From Aquibacillus albus (GTDB lineage Bacteria > Bacillota > Bacilli > Bacillales > Amphibacillaceae), in the NCBI RefSeq assembly GCF_016908325.1, contig NZ_JAFBDR010000015.1, positions 1-64,000 of the forward strand: 64,000 bases of DNA, in the 5' to 3' direction. Under the pieces are notes generated by a model. The model was given only the letters and a program-made list of their open reading frames with translations, was not told where the DNA came from and made no database searches. The position numbers and the translations under genes were made by a program. Numbering within the stretch: the stretch's first letter is position 1; each line of letters begins with the position of its first letter. Below are positions 63,999 to 64,000 of this stretch, one piece after another.

Positions 63999-64000
63999 TT

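Overview
The window is AT-rich chromosomal DNA of a spore-forming member of the Bacillaceae (Firmicutes). The support is the spoVA-type germination operon, a Spo0E-like phosphatase, a YjcZ-type small protein, a T-box before ilv-leu, a TPP riboswitch before ykoEDC, AGGAGG-type ribosome sites, and long gene-order agreement with Bacillus subtilis (patA-ykyB-ykuE-ykuL-dapH-dapL-ykuS-ykuT-ykuU-ykuV; ilvBNC-leuABCD). Flavour and gene content (Aap-type amino acid transporter, cory-CC-star protein) suggest a halotolerant genus near Oceanobacillus or Virgibacillus; that genus call is inference. No prophage, transposase, CRISPR array, rRNA or tRNA was seen.

Region 1 (1-11.1 kb) is an accessory surface-glycan locus. 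A polysaccharide transferase cut by the window edge is followed by two divergent arms: on the minus strand an aldo/keto reductase, a Gfo/Idh/MocA oxidoreductase, a PtmA-like SDR and a CMP-sugar synthetase; on the plus strand a 37-codon leader ORF, pseG, pseI, an epimerase/dehydratase and a pseC-like aminotransferase. Together they would make and activate a pseudaminic-type nonulosonic acid. Two convergent DUF4183 genes follow, which hints at a spore-surface target rather than (or as well as) flagellin. Region 2 (11.1-16.4 kb) is a general L-amino-acid ABC transporter operon (aapJ-Q-M-P) with a clear promoter and a palindrome at the predicted start of transcription.

Region 3 (16.4-25.6 kb) is the branched-chain amino acid operon ilvB-N-C-leuA-B-C-D, read leftward from a T-box leader, with cre-like and CodY-like sites further upstream. 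Region 4 (25.6-29 kb) is the thiamin-precursor ECF transporter ykoE-D-C under a TPP riboswitch. Region 5 (29-36.4 kb) holds a universal stress protein, a DUF1028 protein, a polytopic transporter, CstA, and a small operon of cory-CC-star protein, ArsA-type ATPase and MDR oxidoreductase.

Region 6 (36.4-40.2 kb) is a seven-gene spoVA operon of the spoVA2mob type (DUF1657, YhcN/YlaJ lipoprotein, SpoVAC, SpoVAD, SpoVAE, DUF1657, DUF421 with a DUF1657-like tail) behind a forespore-type promoter. Region 7 (40.2-50 kb) mixes small membrane and lipoproteins, a nitroreductase, a YwpF-like protein, YjcZ, a PDZ-less trypsin-like protease paired with a zinc-ribbon membrane protein, signal peptidase I, Spo0E, PatA and an FbpB-like peptide.

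Region 8 (50-64 kb) is the conserved ykyB-yku block: lysine/diaminopimelate enzymes DapH and DapL (with PatA completing the acetylated branch), redox proteins YkuU and YkuV, MscS channel, SCO, YkuE and PAQR proteins, then a heterodimeric ABC exporter and a KtrA-like potassium regulator. Intergenic space at 56.0-56.4 kb carries two GC-rich, MITE-like repeat copies in opposite orientation.
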